64,000 bases of DNA from Prinia subflava (taxonomy: Eukaryota > Chordata > Aves > Passeriformes > Cisticolidae): the NCBI RefSeq assembly GCF_021018805.1, contig NW_026961083.1, positions 62,001-126,000 on the forward strand, read 5' to 3'. The first letter of the stretch is position 1. Every line of letters starts with the position of its first letter. The position numbers and the translations under genes were made by a program. Positions 10,872 to 22,826 of the stretch are shown here, one piece after another. A model generated the notes under the pieces. It made no database searches. It was not told the DNA's origin and saw only the letters and a program-made list of their open reading frames with translations.

Positions 10872-13800
10872 AAATTGCTTGATTTCCACGGAAGAGCTAT
10901 GTAGAACACTATGCTTTGCTGTTGCTGTGTTGGTTTTCTCAGGACACAAGTCCTGTTGGTTGTCTGTGTTTGCAGCAAGCAGAGAAGCTCTTGAAGACAC
11001 ATACCTGCTTTCTCCACTACTGACGTATATTTTGTACCAGTTGGTGTATTCCTCGTCTGCAAAGCAAGAGCAAATGTGTTAGGACCTAAATTGCTTGATT
11101 TCCATGGAAGAGCTCTGTAGAACATTATGCTTTGCTGTTGCTGTGTTGGATTTCTCAGGACACAAGTCCTGTTGGTTGTCTGTGTTTGCAGCAAGCAGAG
11201 AAGCTGCTGCAGACACTTTCTTGCCCCTTTTCCACAAGTGAAGTATATTTTGTACCAGTTGGTGTATTCCTCGTCTGCAGAGCAAGAGCAAATATGTTAG
11301 GACCTAAATTGCTTGATTTCCACGGAAGAGCTCTGTAGAACACTATGCTTTGCTGTTGCTGTGTCGGTTTTCTCAAGAAACAAACCCTGTTTGTTCTCTG
11401 TACTTGCAGCGAGCAAAGAAGCTCTTGAAGACACGTACCTGCTTTCTAAACTACTGCCGTATATTTTGTACCAGTTGGTGTATTCCTCGTCTGGAGAGCA
11501 GGAGCAAAGGTTTTAGGACCTAAATTGCTTGATTTCCTTGGAAGAGATATGTAGAACACTGTGCTTTGCTGTTACTGTGTTGGTTTTCTCAAGACACAAG
11601 CCTTGTTCGTTGTATGTGTTTCCAGCGAGCAGAAAAGCTGCTGCAGACACTTTCTTGCCCCTTTTCCACAAGTGAAGTATATTTTGTACCAGTTGGTGTA
11701 TTCCTCGTCTGCAGAGCAAGAGCAAAGGTTTTAGGATTTAAATTGCTTGTTTTCCATGGAAGAGCTATGTAGAACACTATGCTTTGCTGTTGCTGTGTTG
11801 GTTTTCTCAAGACACAAGTCCTGTTGGTTGTCTGTGTTTGCAGCAAGCAGAGAAGCTGCTGCAGACACTTTCTTGCTCCTTTTCCACAAGTGAAGTATAT
11901 TTTGTACCAGTTGGTGTATTCCTCGTCTGCAGAGCAAGAGCAAATATGTTAGGACTTAAATTGCTTGATTTCCATGGAAGAGCTATGTAGAACACTATGC
12001 TTTGCTGTTGCTGTGTTGGTTTTCTCAAGACACAACTCCTGTTGGTTGTCTGTGTTTGCAGCAAGCAGAGAAGCTGCTGCAGACACTTTCTTGCCCCTTT
12101 TCCACAAGTGAAGTATATTTTGTACCAGTTGGTGTGTTCCTCGTCTGCAAAGCAAGATCAAAGGTCTTAGGACTTAAATTGCTTGATTTCATTGGAAGAG
12201 CTATTTAGAACACTATGCTTTGCTGTTGCTGTGTTGGTTTTCTAAAGACACAAGCCCTGTTTGTTCTCTGTGTTTTCAGCAAGCAGAGAAGCTGCTGCAG
12301 GCACTTTCTTGCCCCTTTTCCACAAGTGAAGTATATTTTGTACCAGTTGGTGTGTTCCTCGTCTGCAGAGCAAGAGCAAAGGTTTTAGGTTCTAAATTGC
12401 TTGATTTCCATGGAAGAGCTATGTAGAACACTATGCTTTGCTGTTGCTGTGTTGGTTTTCTCAAGATACAAGCCCTGTTGGTTGTCTGTGTTTGCAGCAA
12501 GCAGAGAAGCTCTTGAAGACACGTACCTGCTTTCTCCACTACTGACGTATATTTTGTACCAGTTGGTGTGTTCCTCGTCTGCAAAGCAAGAGCAAATGTG
12601 TTAGGACCTAAATTGCTTGATTTCCATGGAAGAGCACTGTAGAACACTATGCTTTGCTGTTGCTGTGTTGGTTTTCTCAGGACACAAGTCCTGTTGGTTG
12701 TCTGTGTTTGCAGCAAGCAGAGAAGCTGCTGCAGACACTTTCTTGCCCCTTTTCCACAAGTGAAGTATATTTTGTACCAGTTGGTGTATTCCTCGTCTGC
12801 AGAGCAAGAGCAAATATGTTAGGACCTAAATTGCTTGATTTCCACGGAAGAGCTCTGTAGAACACTATGCTTTGCTGTTGCTGTGTCGGTTTTCTCAAGA
12901 AACAAACCCTGTTTGTTCTCTGTACTTGCAGCGAGCAAAGAAGCTCTTGAAGACACGTACCTGCTTTCTAAACTACTGCCGTATATTTTGTACCAGTTGG
13001 TGTATTCCTCGTCTGCAGAGCAGGAGCAAAGGTTTTAGGACCTAAATTGCTTGATTTCCTTGGAAGAGATATGTAGAACACTGTGCTTTGCTGTTACTGT
13101 GTTGGTTTTCTCAAGACACAAGCCTTGTTAGTTGTATGTGTTTCCAGCGAGCAGAAAAGCTGCTGCAGACACTTTCTTGCCCCTTTTCCACAAGTGAAGT
13201 ATATTTTGTACCAGTTGGTGTATTCCTCGTCTGCAGAGCAAGAGCAAAGGTTTTAGGATCTAAATTGCTTGTTTTCCATGGAAGAGCTATGTAGAACACT
13301 ATGCTTTGCTGTTGCTGTGTTGGTTTTCTCAAGACACAAGTCCTGTTGGTTGTCTGTGTTTGCAGCAAGCAGAGAAGCTGCTGCAGACACTTTCTTGCCC
13401 CTTTTCCACAAGTGAAGTATATTTTGTACCAGTTGGTGTATTCCTCGTCTGCAGAGCAAGAGCAAATATGTTAGGACTTAAATTGCTTGTTTTCCATGGA
13501 AGAGCTATGTAGAACACTATGCTTTGCTGTTGCTGTGTTGGTTTTCTCAGGACACAAGTCCTGTTGGTTGTCTGTGTTTGCAGCAAGCAGAGAAGCTCTT
13601 GAAGACACATACCTGCTTTCTCCACTACTGACGTATATTTTGTACCAGTTGGTGTGTTCCTCGTCTGCAAAGCAAGAGCAAATGTGTTAGGACCTAAATT
13701 GCTTGATTTCCATGGAAGAGCTCTGTAGAACATTATGCTTTGCTGTTGCTGTGTTGGTTTTCTCAGGACACAAGTCCTGTTGGTTGTCTGTGTTTGCAGC

Positions 13801-16303
13801 AAGCAGAGAAGCTGCTGCAGACACTTTCTTGCCCCTTTTCCACAAGTGAAGTATATTTTGTACCAGTTGGTGTGTTCCTCGTCTGCAGAGCAAGAGCAAA
13901 GGTTTTAGGTTCTAAATTGCTTGATTTCCATGGAAGAGCTATGTAGAACACTATGCTTTGCTGTTGCTGTGTTGGTTTTCTCAAGATACAAGCCCTGTTG
14001 GTTGTCTGTGTTTGCAGCAAGCAGAGAAGCTCTTGAAGACACGTACCTGCTTTCTCCACTACTGACGTATATTTTGTACCAGTTGGTGTGTTCCTCGTCT
14101 GCAAAGCAAGAGCAAATGTGTTAGGACCTAAATTGCTTGATTTCCATGGAAGAGCTCTGTAGAACATTATGCTTTGCTGTTGCTGTGTTGGTTTTCTCAG
14201 GACACAAGTCCTGTTGGTTGTCTGTGTTTGCAGCAAGCAGAGAAGCTGCTGCAGGCACTTTCTTGCCCCTTTTCCACAAGTGAAGTATATTTTGTACCAG
14301 TTGGTGTGTTTCTCGTCTGCAGAGCAAGAGCAAAGGTTTTAGGTTCTAAATTGCTTGTTTTCCATGGAAGAGCCATGTAGAACACTATGCTTTGCTGTTG
14401 CTGTGTTGGTTTTCTCAAGATACAAGCCCTGTTGGTTGTCTGTGTTTGCAGCAAGCAGAGAAGCTCTTGAAGACACGTACCTGCTTTCTCCACTACTGAC
14501 GTATATTTTGTACCAGTTGGTGTGTTCCTCGTCTGCAAAGCAAGAGCAAATGTGTTAGGACCTAAATTGCTTGATTTCCATGGAAGAGCTCTGTAGAACA
14601 CTATGCTTTGCTGTTGCTGTGTTGGTTTTCTCAGGACACAAGTCCTGTTGGTTGTCTGTGTTTGCAGCAAGCAGAGAAGCTGCTGCAGACACTTTCTTGC
14701 CCCTTTTCCACAAGTGAAGTATATTTTGTACCAGTTGGTGTATTCCTCGTCTGCAGAGCAAGAGCAAATATGTTAGGACCTAAATTGCTTGATTTCCACG
14801 GAAGAGCTCTGTAGAACACTATGCTTTGCTGTTGCTGTGTCGGTTTTCTCAAGAAACAAACCCTGTTTGTTCTCTGTACTTGCAGCGAGCAAAGAAGCTC
14901 TTGAAGACACGTACCTGCTTTCTAAACTACTGCCGTATATTTTGTACCAGTTGGTGTATTCCTCGTCTGCAGAGCAGGAGCAAAGGTTTTAGGACCTAAA
15001 TTGCTTGATTTCCTTGGAAGAGATATGTAGAACACTGTGCTTTGCTGTTACTGTGTTGGTTTTCTCAAGACACAAGCCTTGTTGCTTGTATGTGTTTCCA
15101 GCGAGCAGAAAAGCTGCTGCAGACACTTTCTTGCCCCTTTTCCACAAGTGAAGTATATTTTGTACCAGTTGGTGTATTCCTCGTCTGCAGAGCAAGAGCA
15201 AAGGTTTTAGGATCTAAATTGCTTGTTTTCCATGGAAGAGCTATGTAGAACACTATGCTTTGCTGTTGCTGTGTTGGTTTTCTCAAGACACAAGTCCTGT
15301 TGGTTGTCTGTGTTTTCAGCAAGCAGAGAAGCTGCTGCAGACACTTTCTTGCCCCTTTTCCACAAGTGAAGTATATTTTGTACCAGTTGGTGTATTCCTC
15401 GTCTGCAGAGCAAGAGCAAATATGTTAGGACTTAAATTGCTTGTTTTCCATGGAAGAGCTATGTAGAACACTATGCTTTGCTGTTGCTGTGTTGGTTTTC
15501 TCAGGACACAAGTCCTGTTGGTTGTCTGTGTTTGCAGCAAGCAGAGAAGCTCTTGAAGACACATACCTGCTTTCTCCACTACTGACGTATATTTTGTACC
15601 AGTTGGTGTGTTCCTCGTCTGCAAAGCAAGAGCAAATGTGTTAGGACCTAAATTGCTTGATTTCCATGGAAGAGCTCTGTAGAACATTATGCTTTGCTGT
15701 TGCTGTGTTGGTTTTCTCAGGACACAAGTCCTGTTGGTTGTCTGTGTTTGCAGCAAGCAGAGAAGCTGCTGCAGACACTTTCTTGCCCCTTTTCCACAAG
15801 TGAAGTATATTTTGTACCAGTTGGTGTATTCCTCGTCTGCAGAGCAAGAGCAAATGTGTTAGGACCAAAATTGCTTGATTTCCACGGAAGAGCTATGTAG
15901 AACACTATGCTTTGCTCTTGCTGTGTTGGTTTTCTCAAGACACAAGTCCTGTTTGTTGTCTGTGTTTTCAGCAAGTAGAGAAGCTGCTGCAAACAGTTTC
16001 TTGCCGCTTTTCCAGTACTGACGTATATTTTGTACCAGTTGGTGAATTCCTCGTCTACAGAGCAAGAGCAAAGGTTTTAGGATCTAAATTGCTTGATTTC
16101 CATGGAAGAGCTATGTAGAACACTGTGCTTTGCTGTTACTGTGTTGGTTTTCTCAAGACACAAGTCCTGTTGGTTGTCTGTGTTTGCAGCAAGCAGAGAA
16201 GCTGCTGCAGACACTTTCTTGCTCCTTTTCCACAAGTGAAGTATATTTTGTACCAGTTGGTGTATTCCTCGTCTGCAAAGCAAGAGCAAATGTGTTAGGA
16301 CCT
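10872..16303 (+). repeat. About 5-kb HOR block U1
   Basis: Order: M8-M12-M13-M14-M15-M1-M2-M3-M4-M5-M6-M7-M8-M9/2-M3-M9/2-M3-M4-M5-M6-M7-M8-M9-M10-M11. It matches 22827-28258 monomer by monomer with a constant offset of 11955 as far as the M11 monomer, where block U2 has lost one monomer. The stretch 13044-14997 is a 9-mer of 1954 bp, equal to the 1520-bp 7-mer plus a duplicated M9/2-M3 pair (434 bp). Confidence 0.88.
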
Positions 16304-19300
16304 AAATTGCTTGATTTCCATGGAAGAGCTCTGTAGAACATTATGCTTTGCTGTTGCTGTGTTGGTTTTCTCAGGACACAAGTCCTGTTGGTTGTCTGTG
16401 TTTGCAGCAAGCAGAGAAGCTGCTGCAGACACTTTCTTGCCCCTTTTCCACAAGTGAAGTATATTTTGTACCAGTTGGTGTATTCCTCGTCTGCAGAGCA
16501 AGAGCAAATATGTTAGGACCTAAATTGCTTGATTTCCACGGAAGAGCTCTGTAGAACACTATGCTTTGCTGTTGCTGTGTCGGTTTTCTCAAGAAACAAA
16601 CCCTGTTTGTTCTCTGTACTTGCAGCGAGCAAAGAAGCTCTTGAAGACACGTACCTGCTTTCTAAACTACTGCCGTATATTTTGTACCAGTTGGTGTATT
16701 CCTCGTCTGCAAAGCAGGAGCAAAGGTTTTAGGACCTAAATTGCTTGATTTCCTTGGAAGAGATATGTAGAACACTGTGCTTTGCTGTTACTGTGTTGGT
16801 TTTCTCAAGACACAAGCCTTGTTCGTTGTATGTGTTTCCAGCGAGCAGAAAAGCTGCTGCAGACACTTTCTTGCCCCTTTTCCACAAGTGAAGTATATTT
16901 TGTACCAGTTGGTGTATTCCTCGTCTGCAGAGCAAGAGCAAAGGTTTTAGGATCTAAATTGCTTGTTTTCCATGGAAGAGCTATGTAGAACACTATGCTT
17001 TGCTGTTGCTGTGTTGGTTTTCTCAAGACACAAGTCCTGTTGGTTGTCTGTGTTTGCAGCAAGCAGAGAAGCTGCTGCAGACACTTTCTTGCTCCTTTTC
17101 CACAAGTGAAGTATATTTTGTACCAGTTGGTGTATTCCTCGTCTGCAGAGCAAGAGCAAATATGTTAGGACTTAAATTGCTTGTTTTCCATGGAAGAGCT
17201 ATGTAGAACACTATGCTTTGCTGTTGCTGTGTTGGTTTTCTCAGGACACAAGTCCTGTTGGTTGTCTGTGTTTGCAGCAAGCAGAGAAGCTGCTGCAGAC
17301 ACTTTCTTGCCCCTTTTCCACAAGTGAAGTATATTTTGTACCAGTTGGTGTGTTCCTCGTCTGCAAAGCAAGATCAAAGGTCTTAGGACTTAAATTGCTT
17401 GATTTCATTGTAAGAGCTATTTAGAACACTATGCTTTGCTGTTGCTGTGTTGGTTTTCTAAAGACACAAGCCCTGTTTGTTCTCTGTGTTTTCAGCAAGC
17501 AGAGAAGCTGCTGCAGGCACTTTCTTGCCCCTTTTCCACAAGTGAAGTATATTTTGTACCAGTTGGTGTGTTCCTCGTCTGCAGAGCAAGAGCAAAGGTT
17601 TTAGGTTCTAAATTGCTTGATTTCCATGGAAGAGCTATGTAGAACACTATGCTTTGCTGTTGCTGTGTTGGTTTTCTCAAGATACAAGCCCTGTTGGTTG
17701 TCTGTGTTTGCAGCAAGCAGAGAAGCTCTTGAAGACACGTACCTGCTTTCTCCACTACTGACGTATATTTTGTACCAGTTGGTGTGTTCCTCGTCTGCAA
17801 AGCAAGAGCAAATGTGTTAGGACCTAAATTGCTTGATTTCCATGGAAGAGCTCTGTAGAACACTATGCTTTGCTGTTGCTGTGTTGGTTTTCTCAGGACA
17901 CAAGTCCTGTTGGTTGTCTGTGTTTGCAGCAAGCAGAGAAGCTGCTGCAGACACTTTCTTGCCCCTTTTCCACAAGTGAAGTATATTTTGTACCAGTTGG
18001 TGTATTCCTCGTCTGCAGAGCAAGAGCAAATATGTTAGGACCTAAATTGCTTGATTTCCACGGAAGAGCTCTGTAGAACACTATGCTTTGCTGTTGCTGT
18101 GTCGGTTTTCTCAAGAAACAAACCCTGTTTGTTCTCTGTACTTGCAGCGAGCAAAGAAGCTCTTGAAGACACGTACCTGCTTTCTAAACTACTGCCGTAT
18201 ATTTTGTACCAGTTGGTGTATTCCTCGTCTGCAGAGCAGGAGCAAAGGTTTTAGGACCTAAATTGCTTGATTTCCTTGGAAGAGATATGTAGAACACTGT
18301 GCTTTGCTGTTACTGTGTTGGTTTTCTCAAGACACAAGCCTTGTTGCTTGTATGTGTTTCCAGCGAGCAGAAAAGCTGCTGCAGACACTTTCTTGCCCCT
18401 TTTCCACAAGTGAAGTATATTTTGTACCAGTTGGTGTATTCCTCGTCTGCAGAGCAAGAGCAAAGGTTTTAGGATCTAAATTGCTTGTTTTCCATGGAAG
18501 AGCTATGTAGAACACTATGCTTTGCTGTTGCTGTGTTGGTTTTCTCAAGACACAAGTCCTGTTGGTTGTCTGTGTTTGCAGCAAGCAGAGAAGCTGCTGC
18601 AGACACTTTCTTGCCCCTTTTCCACAAGTGAAGTATATTTTGTACCAGTTGGTGTATTCCTCGTCTGCAGAGCAAGAGCAAATATGTTAGGACTTAAATT
18701 GCTTGTTTTCCATGGAAGAGCTATGTAGAACACTATGCTTTGCTGTTGCTGTGTTGGTTTTCTCAGGACACAAGTCCTGTTGGTTGTCTGTGTTTGCAGC
18801 AAGCAGAGAAGCTCTTGAAGACACATACCTGCTTTCTCCACTACTGACGTATATTTTGTACCAGTTGGTGTGTTCCTCGTCTGCAAAGCAAGAGCAAATG
18901 TGTTAGGACCTAAATTGCTTGATTTCCATGGAAGAGCTCTGTAGAACATTATGCTTTGCTGTTGCTGTGTTGGTTTTCTCAGGACACAAGTCCTGTTGGT
19001 TGTCTGTGTTTGCAGCAAGCAGAGAAGCTGCTGCAGACACTTTCTTGCCCCTTTTCCACAAGTGAAGTATATTTTGTACCAGTTGGTGTATTCCTCGTCT
19101 GCAGAGCAAGAGCAAATGTGTTAGGACCTAAATTGCTTGATTTCCACGGAAGAGCTATGTAGAACACTATGCTTTGCTCTTGCTGTGTTGGTTTTCTCAA
19201 GACACAAGTCCTGTTTGTTGTCTGTGTTTTCAGCAAGTAGAGAAGCTGCTGCAAACAGTTTCTTGCCGCTTTTCCAGTACTGACGTATATTTTGTACCAG

Positions 19301-22300
19301 TTGGTGAATTCCTCGTCTACAGAGCAAGAGCAAAGGTTTTAGGTTCTAAATTGCTTGATTTCCATGGAAGAGCTATGTAGAACACTATGCTTTGCTGTTG
19401 CTGTGTTGGTTTTCTCAAGATACAAGCCCTGTTGGTTGTCTGTGTTTGCAGCAAGCAGAGAAGCTCTTGAAGACACGTACCTGCTTTCTCCACTACTGAC
19501 GTATATTTTGTACCAGTTGGTGTGTTCCTCGTCTGCAAAGCAAGAGCAAATGTGTTAGGACCTAAATTGCTTGATTTCCTTGGAAGAGATATGTAGAACA
19601 CTGTGCTTTGCTGTTGCTGTGTTGGTTTTCTCAAGACACAAGCCTTGTTGGTTGTATGTGTTTCCAGCGAGCAGAAAAGCTGCTGCAGACACTTTCTTGC
19701 CCCTTTTCCACAAGTGAAGTATATTTTGTACCAGTTGGTGTATTCCTCGTCTGCAGAGCAAGTGCAAAGGTTTTAGGATCTAAATTGCTTGTTTTCCATG
19801 GAAGAGCTATGTAGAACACTATGCTTTGCTGTTGCTGTGTTGGTTTTCTCAAGACACAAGTCCTGTTGGTTGTCTGTGTTTTCAGCAAGTAGAGAAGCTG
19901 CTGCAAACAGTTTCTTGCCGCTTTTCCAGTACTGACGTATATTTTGTACCAGTTGGTGTATTCCTCGTCTACAGAGCAAGAGCAAAGGTTTTAGGATCTA
20001 AATTGCTTGTTTTCCATGGAAGAGCTATGTAGAACACTGTGCTTTGCTGTTACTGTGTTGGTTTTCTCAAGACACAAGTCCTGTTGGTTGTCTGTGTTTG
20101 CAGCAAGCAGAGAAGCTGCTGCAGACACTTTCTTGCTCCTTTTCCACAAGTGAAGTATATTTTGTACCAGTTGGTGTATTCCTCGTCTGCAAAGCAAGAG
20201 CAAATGTGTTAGGACCTAAATTGCTTGATTTCCATGGAAGAGCTCTGTAGAACATTATGCTTTGCTGTTGCTGTGTTGGTTTTCTCAGGACACAATTCCT
20301 GTTGTTGTCAGTGTTTGCAGCAAGCAGAGAAGCTGCTGCAGACACTTTCTTGCCCCTTTTCCACAAGTGAAGTATATTTTGTACCAGTTGGTGTATTCCT
20401 CGTCTGCAGAGCAAGAGCAAATATGTTAGGACCTAAATTGCTTGATTTCCACGGAAGAGCTCTGTAGAACACTATGCTTTGCTGTTGCTGTGTCGGTTTT
20501 CTCAAGAAACAAACCCTGTTTGTTCTCTGTGTTTGCAGCAAGCAGAGAAGCTCTTGTAGACACGTACCTGCTTTCTAAACTACTGCCGTATATTTTGTAC
20601 CAGTTGGTGTGTTCCTCGTCTGCAAAGCAAGAGCAAATGTGTTAGGACCTAAATTGCTTGATTTCCATGGAAGAGATATGTAGAACACTGTGCTTTGCTG
20701 TTACTGTGTTGGTTTTCTCAAGACACAAGCCTTGTTCGTTGTATGTGTTTCCAGCGAGCAGAAAAGCTGCTGCAGACACTTTCTTGCCCCTTTTCCACAA
20801 GTGAAGTATATTTTGTACCAGTTGGTGTATTCCTCGTCTGCAGAGCAAGAGCAAAGGTTTTAGGATCTAAATTGCTTGATTTCCATGGAAGAGCTATGTA
20901 GAACACTATGCTTTGCTGTTGCTGTGTTGGTTTTCTCAAGACACAAGTCCTGTTGGTTGTCTGTGTTTGCAGCAAGCAGAGAAGCTGCTGCAGACACTTT
21001 CTTGCCCCTTTTCCACAAGTGAAGTATATTTTGTACCAGTTGGTGTATTCCTCGTCTGCAAAGCAAGATCAAAGGTCTTAGGACTTAAATTGCATGATTT
21101 CATTGGAAGAGCTACTAAGAACACTATGCTTTGCTGTTGCTGTGTTGGTTTTCTAAAGACACAAGCCCTGTTTGTTCTCTGTGTTTTCAGCAAGCAGAGA
21201 AGCTGCTGCAGGCACTTTCTTGCCCCTTTTCCACAAGTGAAGTATATTTTGTACCAGTTGGTGTGTTCCTCGTCTGCAGAGCAAGAGCAAAGGTTTTAGG
21301 TTCTAAATTGCTTGTTTTCCATGGAAGAGCTATGTAGAACACTATGCTTTGCTGTTGCTGTGTTGGTTTTCTCAAGACACAAGCCCTGTTGGTTGTCTGT
21401 GTTTGCAGCAAGCAGAGAAGCTCTTGAAGACACATACCTGCTTTCTAAACTACTGACGTATATTTTGTACCAGTTGGTGTGTTCCTCGTCTGCAAAGCAA
21501 GAGCAAATGTGTTAGGACCTAAATTGCTTGATTTCCATGGAAGAGCTCTGTAGAACATTATGCTTTGCTGTTGCTGTGTCGGTTTTCTCAAGAAACAAAC
21601 CCTGTTTGTTCTCTGTGTTTGCAGCAAGCAGAGAAGCTCTTGTAGACACGTACCTGCTTTCTAAACTACTGCCGTATATTTTGTACCAGTTGGTGTATTC
21701 CTCGTCTGGAGAGCAGGAGCAAAGGTTTTAGGACCTAAATTGCTTGATTTCCTTGGAAGAGATATGTAGAACACTGTGCTTTGCTGTTGCTGTGTTGGTT
21801 TTCTCAAGACACAAGCCTTGTTGGTTGTATGTGTTTCCAGCGAGCAGAAAAGCTGCTGCAGACACTTTCTTGCCCCTTTTCCACAAGTGAAGTATATTTT
21901 GTACCAGTTGGTGTATTCCTCGTCTGCAGAGCAAGAGCAAAGGTTTTAGGATCTAAATTGCTTGTTTTCCATGCAAGAGCTCTGTAGAACACTATGCTTT
22001 GCTGTTGCTGTGTTGGTTTTCTCAAGACACAAGTCCTGTTGGTTGTCTGTGTTTGCAGCAAGCAGAGAAGCTGCTGCAGACACTTTCTTGCCCCTTTTCC
22101 ACAAGTGAAGTATATTTTGTACCAGTTGGTGTATTCCTCGTCTGCAGAGCAAGAGCAAATATGTTAGGACTTAAATTGCTTGTTTTCCATGGAAGAGCTA
22201 TGTAGAACACTATGCTTTGCTGTTGCTGTGTTGGTTTTCTCAGGACACAAGTCCTGTTGGTTGTCTGTGTTTGCAGCAAGCAGAGAAGCTGCTGCAGACA

Positions 22301-22826
22301 CTTTCTTGCCCCTTTTCCACAAGTGAAGTATATTTTGTACCAGTTGGTGTATTCCTCGTCTGCAGAGCAAGAGCAAATATGTTAGGACCCAAATTGCTTG
22401 ATTTCCATGGAAGAGCTATGTAGAACACTATGCTTTGCTGTTGCTGTGTTGGTTTTCTCAAGACACAAGTCCTGTTTGTTGTCTGTGTTTTCAGCAAGTA
22501 GAGAAGCTGCTGCAAACAGTTTCTTGCCGCTTTTCCAGTACTGACGTATATTTTGTACCAGTTGGTGAATTCCTCGTCTACAGAGCAAGAGCAAAGGTTT
22601 TAGGATCTAAATTGCTTGATTTCCATGGAAGAGCTATGTAGAACACTGTGCTTTGCTGTTACTGTGTTGGTTTTCTCAAGACACAAGTCCTGTTGGTTGT
22701 CTGTGTTTGCAGCAAGCAGAGAAGCTGCTGCAGACACTTTCTTGCCCCTTTTCCACAAGTGAAGTATATTTTGTACCAGTTGGTGTGTTCCTCGTCTGCA
22801 AAGCAAGAGCAAAGGTTTTAGGACCT
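16304..22826 (+). repeat. Rearranged HOR mosaic between U1 and U2
   Basis: Order: M12-M13-M14-M15 (16304-17173), M8/1-M2-M3-M4-M5-M6-M7-M8-M9-M10-M3-M6-M10-M11-M12-M13-M14-M1-M2-M3 (17174-21520), M12/13-M6-M7-M7 variant-M10-M11 (21521-22826). 17174-18478 resembles 1523-2826, including the private TTTCATTGTAAG. 20000-21520 matches 6958-8479 with an offset of 13042, falling to 13041 after a one-base deletion near 20304. Monomer 20218 also has GTCAGTG in place of GTCTGTG. At 21305 and 21521 two 216-bp monomers abut, the same junction as at 8264/8480. Confidence 0.85.
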
